Shown piece by piece: positions 59,280 to 64,000 of a stretch of DNA of 64,000 nt. Origin of the DNA: Schistosoma haematobium (taxonomy: Eukaryota > Platyhelminthes > Trematoda > Strigeidida > Schistosomatidae); contig NC_067196.1 in NCBI RefSeq assembly GCF_000699445.3, positions 47,347,364 through 47,411,363 on the forward strand, read 5' to 3'. The first letter of the stretch is position 1, and each line of letters begins with the position of its first letter. A model generated the notes under the pieces. That model searched no databases and was not told the origin of the DNA. It saw nothing but the letters and a program-made list of their open reading frames with translations. The position numbers and the translations under genes are program-made.

Positions 59280-59900
59280 ATACTTATGGCTGTTACTTCT
59301 CGTTGAGGAGTGTAGGTCGCCCACCAGCACTCTTCATCCAGCCCTGCCCTGTGCAATCCTTTCCAGCTCCTTCCAGTTGTTGTTCATCCTTTTCATATCT
59401 GTTTCTATTTCCCGACGTAATTTGTTCTTTGGCCTTCCTCTTTTTCACTTCCCTTCAGGATTCCAAGGTAGGGCTTGCCTCGTGATACAGTTTGGTGATT
59501 CCCGTAATGTATGTCCTATCCATTTCTTTCGTCTTTTCCTAATTTCCTCTTCAGCTGGAAGCTAGTTCGTTCTCTCTCACAGTAGGCTGTTACTGATGGT
59601 ATCCGGGCGATGGATGTTGAATATCTTGCGTAGACAACCATTTATAAATACTTATACCTTCTTGATAGTGGTTGTTGTTCTCCAAGTTTCATTTCCGTAC
59701 AGTGGAACTGTCTTGACGTTGGTATTGAAGATTCTGATTTTGATATTGATTGAAAGTTGTTTTGAGTTCCATATGTTCTTCAATTGTAGGAATGCGGCCC
59801 TTGCTTTGCCAATTTTCTCCTTTACGTCTGCATCTGAACCTCCTTGTTCATCGATGATATTACTACCCAATATTATAATCTTCACTCTGCTTACTATTAA
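59280..59900 (-). pseudogene. RTE-like non-LTR retrotransposon, 3' coding fragment
   Basis: Minus strand: an open frame (59996-59652) includes DADVKEKIGKARAAFLQLKN and TVPLYGNETWRTTT, the region following the RT. Further down, the 59480-59290 frames give [12 protein letters not shown], a stop, then KRGRPKN and a MNNNW block matching 30832-31128. It contains at least one stop and is 5'-truncated. Confidence 0.7.
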
Positions 59901-60004
59901 ATTTAAGGTATTTAAAAATGTTAAGGTGAGGGTGCCTATTTTCCATAACAATAATAGGAAAGTGTCATATAACCAAAGAATAGACGATTCTTTCATTATT
60001 ATTA

Positions 60005-61733
60005 TAGTTAATCTGAAAGGAGGAAGAGCGGTTAGTTCAGGTGAATTGGCTCCAGAGGTCTTTAAGGACGGTGGTCCAATTTTAGCGATTAGGTTGACTA
60101 ATATTTTAGCTAAAATCTGGGAGTTGGACGTAATCCCGTCAGACTGGTCGCAATCACGGATTGTCCCAATATATAAGAAGGGGTCAAAATCATCAATGTG
60201 ATAACCATAAAGGGATTAATCTGACTAACTTAGCATCTAAAGTACTAGCCTCAATAATTATCGGACTCCTAACTAAGACTCGTGAACTGCCAACACGGGA
60301 AAATCAGGCTGGCTTCAGACCTGGTCGTGGCTGCATTGACCACATATTCACTATTCGTCAGGTTCTAGAACATAGGCATACTTATCGGCGTCCAATAATG
60401 GTGGTCTTTCTTGATATAAAAGCGGCATTTGATTCTGTAGACATCAAGATTCTGTGGCAGTGTTTGTCATTGAAAGGCGTACCTCAGAAGTACATAAACC
60501 TTGTGAAGGATCTTTACTCGAACACTACTAATCGAGTCAGAGCTTATGGTGAACTGTCATCTGATTTGGCAACCTCAAGTGGTGTCCGTCAAGGCTGTCC
60601 ACTTTCTCCATTTTTGTTTAACTTCATCATAGACCTACTGCTGAAAATAGTGCTCTCATCGACTGAATTTCTGGGGATTGATCTCCTACCAGGAGGTCCA
60701 CTTATAGACTTAGAAAACGCAGATGACATAGTTCTGTTTGGTGAGAACGCTAATAAAATTCAGAATCTATTGGTAGCACTAAGTAACAATGCCAGAATGT
60801 TTGAAATGTGCTTCTCTCCCTTTAGATGCAAGTTGTTGCTTCAGGACTGGTCTGCATCAACACCTGAAATAAGGATAGGGAGTGAAGTAGTCGAACGCGT
60901 TATCTCGGAAGTCTAATCAGCCCTGATGGGTTGGTGTCTGATGAAATCTCAGCACGGATTCAGAAAGCTCGTTTGGCTTTTGCTAGCTTGTGTCACCTAT
61001 GGCGAACGTAAGATATCTGCCTATCAATTAACGGACGTGTTCTGTTCTACTTTACGGCTGCGTAAAGGTGGCCGTTAAGAGTAAAAGATATTCGTGAGCT
61101 ACCAGTATTTGATCACAGATGCCTTAGAAATATTGCTCGCATCTGCTGGGATCACCGAGTAAGTATTAGTGAGGTTCGACGCAGGGTATTAGGGAATGAT
61201 GGTAAATCAGCTGGTGAGGTAGTGAATCTTCATCAACTGAGATGATTAAGTCATGTTACATATGCCTGAACACCGATTACCACGACGTACAATGTTGACT
61301 AGTGTTGTAGAAGGTCGGAAGAAAGTTAGGAGAAACCAAACCAAAACGTGACATCAGTCCTTGAATTCACTAACTTCTAGTCTAAGTCATGTTGGTAGGT
61401 GCAGACTACTTGGTTGAGGTCCGCGTGACTATCGTAACCAATGGTCGGAGACTGGGTGAAATGACTCAGAATCGATCACAATGCCGTCGGTATATACACT
61501 CTCTGTCTTCCCCTGAACTATGAGATTAAAATTGCTTTATATCTTTCATTCTACGAACTAATTCTTTCTTCCTGTACTATATCCTTATATGCAATCTTTC
61601 TTTTATATATTACCACCATCGAATTAACTACTTCTATGAATTAGGTGTTCATCTTGTTGTGCTAATGTGGTGTGGCAACTTGAACTGATGCATATATGTG
61701 CCTAGTCCTACATTGTAGCTGACTGACTGATTA
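60005..61733 (+). mobile_element. 5'-truncated non-LTR retrotransposon with reverse transcriptase pseudogene
   Basis: The RT is read in two frames joined near 60190: IWELDVIPSDWSQSRIVPIY, then GFRPGRGCIDHIFTIRQVL, LDIKAAFDSVD (motif A), SGVRQGCPLSPFLFNF and NADDIVLFGE, where the residue before A-D-D is Asn instead of the usual aromatic residue. A second shift near 60905 leads to LISPDGLVSDEISARIQKAR and stops. The 3' region 61264-61733 is nearly identical to 49158-49624 and ends TAGCTGACTGA. Dead but only moderately decayed. Confidence 0.85.
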
Positions 61734-64000
61734 TTATTAAAGCACATCTTAGGAACTCATTTCTTCAACTTAATATATTCTCTTAAATTAGGTAATTTTA
61801 ATATTAACTCATTATACAAATTCTTGATAAATTAATCAAGTTTACAATAAAACGTCAACTTGAAATTTAAAAATACCACATTTTGATTTAATATTCAGTA
61901 ATAAATTTTCAATCAAGAGTAGTGGAATTTCAGAAGTGAAAAAAAAATAATTACACATTTTGCAACTGGCATATTTCGAAAAAAATCTCCATGATTTCCT
62001 CCAGATTAATGTTGTTATGTGTTCGGTTCATGAAAACATTTTTTCCCATTGAAATATCCCATCATGGATTAAAGTGAGTTAGAAAACTATTAAAACGCAA
62101 AAGAGAAATATAAATTACTACTTCGTTGTAGTACCAAAGTCTTCAGTAGTTTATTTCGTGAACTGTAAATGGAACCGAGCGTACAATTTTCACATCCTGT
62201 AATGTGTATATTACTGGTGTTGATTGAGCTGATCCCATCTTACCTTGTATATAAACACTAAAATAGTTTACCTATTATAACCTTTAAGACTTTTGATATA
62301 TGTAACATGTTAGAAATAGCACGTTGAAAGACAATCTAAAATTGATTAACTAACTAAGAAACAAACAAAAAATCACACAACTAGTTACTTAGTTAAACAT
62401 AATCAATAAATAAATTCATTTAGTGTATACAAAATATTTCATTAATTGTCATATTTAGATATGCAGATAGAAAAGGGAAGATACTTACATTAATTGCTCT
62501 ATGTTTTATGACTCAAAAAGAAAATAAGTTAATTTCACAATTAACAAAATTATTCCTATTGTATTGTTTAAGTTAAATGAAAATATAAGTATGAGCTATT
62601 TGTGTGTATCGCTTCATATTAAATGCTCATATATCTATTATATGGTCTATTATGGTCTCATTATTATCTAACAGAGTGGTCATTACTGACGTTGAATGAA
62701 TATTTCTGCTGTAATTGAATTCGAATCAATGATCTGTTTCACGGTGACTATACTTAATAATTTAACAAATTTGTCTTACCTTTATTCACTTGAATTTATG
62801 CCTAGTTTTTTTAATCAATGAAAGATATGCAACTATTTCTATGTCATCTTACAATCTTTTCAGTGAAACTTACTTGCTACAAGACAAAGCAAAACAGAAA
62901 TAGAACAAGTGTTCAAGTTACTCATTATTATTTGGATCGTTTAACATCGACTGATTTTGTACTGAAAAATGATGATTGAACTTGGACAAAATCCTGAATT
63001 GTGTTTGATTTTAATCCAAGCCATCTTTGATAGATAGGTTAACAGTTATTCAGTTACTTCCTCCATGTATCACTATATAGTTATGTATGTATTCTGCTGA
63101 TTACAGAATCTGTGCCAATCTATAGATATCATTAGATCGTTACAACATTAAATAAATAAACATAAGTTATTTGAAAAGATGAAATTCACAAATTGTTTTA
63201 ACAGAATATCAATGACATGGTTTTGATTACGGTGAAGCAAACGACAAACAAAAATTGCCTGATCAGTAATGGCATCATTTTCGAGTACGATGTTATTGAC
63301 CAAACATACTTTTTATTTTGAATCATTATGAATGTCATTGGTCATCACTTGATAGATCCCTATGTTCCTTTCGCTTACGCAAAAACAATAATAATAGGAT
63401 TGTTGAGAATTCATACGTTTTCTTCTGAGGACGAACTTGCAATAAAAGTGCGTTTTCTGCTTTTGATAGCACCGATCTACCATCACTTACTGTTTGTGAG
63501 ACAATAAACATAATATAGTCTTATATATTCATAATTTTCTTTCCAACAGTTGAAAGAGTTATCTTGAATATTTTAACATTGTAGCTATAGTCTCTGAACG
63601 CAACCGTCATATCACGTTTAAAGAAAAAGGTATGATACCATGAGGATGACAAGTAGAAATATTTTTCACTTTAATGGCCACATAGAAATATTCTAAGTAA
63701 GCTGTTTTTGTGTTATGGTTTTGAATTTGTTTCGTTGTCCGAGTTGGCTTGTTTAGTTGTCTTGTAATTGACACAACCAACCGAAAACCTTATTTTTTAC
63801 TATTCGACGCTCATCACTAAATAATCCTTACAATTTAAAGATAAATCATATGTTGGTTCTGATGTTTGATTTGTGAACTGATCTTCAGTCCAACTCATTC
63901 CTATTCTCGATTTCTTTTATTCAAATAGCATCCACTAGTTTAAGAGTATAAACATGAAAGAGTTTAACAGCCAGAAACCCACTGAACAGCTACTTTACCC
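61734..64000. other. AT-rich stretch without recognisable features
   Basis: No open frame above background, no repeat shared with the rest of the window, and no RNA gene seen. Confidence 0.5.

Noticed and set aside
59228..59996. Plus-strand ORFs over 59228-59996
   Set aside because: They are antisense to the RTE-like coding fragment. Only the part after about 60005 of the longer ORF is RT-like on this strand.
1..64000. CRISPR array, prophage or bacterial defence system
   Set aside because: No regularly spaced short repeats and no prokaryotic-type genes. The DNA is clearly animal.

Overview
The window is about two thirds A+T and looks like schistosome (blood fluke) nuclear DNA. The evidence is long introns next to one very short one, SINE-like repeats carrying hammerhead-ribozyme cores of the Smα type known from Schistosoma, and many remnants of BEL/Pao, gypsy-like, RTE/CR1-like and Penelope-like retroelements. 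The species cannot be fixed from sequence alone. No prokaryotic genes, rRNA, CRISPR array or plausible tRNA gene was seen.

Three cellular genes can be read with splice-phase support. (1) On the minus strand, positions 1-26520 hold a secreted collagen/C1q-domain protein. Exon 1 (26520-26022) encodes a signal peptide and a short Gly-X-Y collagen stretch. A 22.6-kb intron follows. The C1q domain is then split between 3392-3139 and 97-1, and the gene runs off the left edge. A further protein-like terminal exon (14032-13284, minus) lies inside the long intron with the same entry phase, so it may be an alternative 3' end. (2) On the plus strand, 47880-50261 encodes a small Ser-rich protein whose N-terminal four-cysteine motif resembles that of USPL1. 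One of its introns appears to be only 41 bp. (3) On the plus strand, 52051-57112 is a four-exon endonuclease G gene giving a complete 298-residue protein.

Most of the rest is repeats. The long C1q intron holds SINE/hammerhead copies, a pair of about 510-bp elements with target-site duplications, and non-LTR and Penelope remnants. From 35 to 47.5 kb there is a gypsy-like gag relic with a near-perfect 370-bp-arm palindrome. Beside it lies a decayed non-LTR retrotransposon on the minus strand, interrupted by a 4660-bp BEL element with identical 554-bp LTRs and a 5-bp target duplication. Two further non-LTR remnants lie back to back at 59.3-61.7 kb.

The most interesting items are the apparently intact hammerhead cores at 17.26 and 18.58 kb, the recurring inverted duplications (5.4, 28.9 and 35.9 kb), the BEL copy whose single open frame survives loss of RNase H and part of the integrase, and the phase-matched candidate alternative exon of the collagen/C1q gene. 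No operons or multi-gene systems are apparent.
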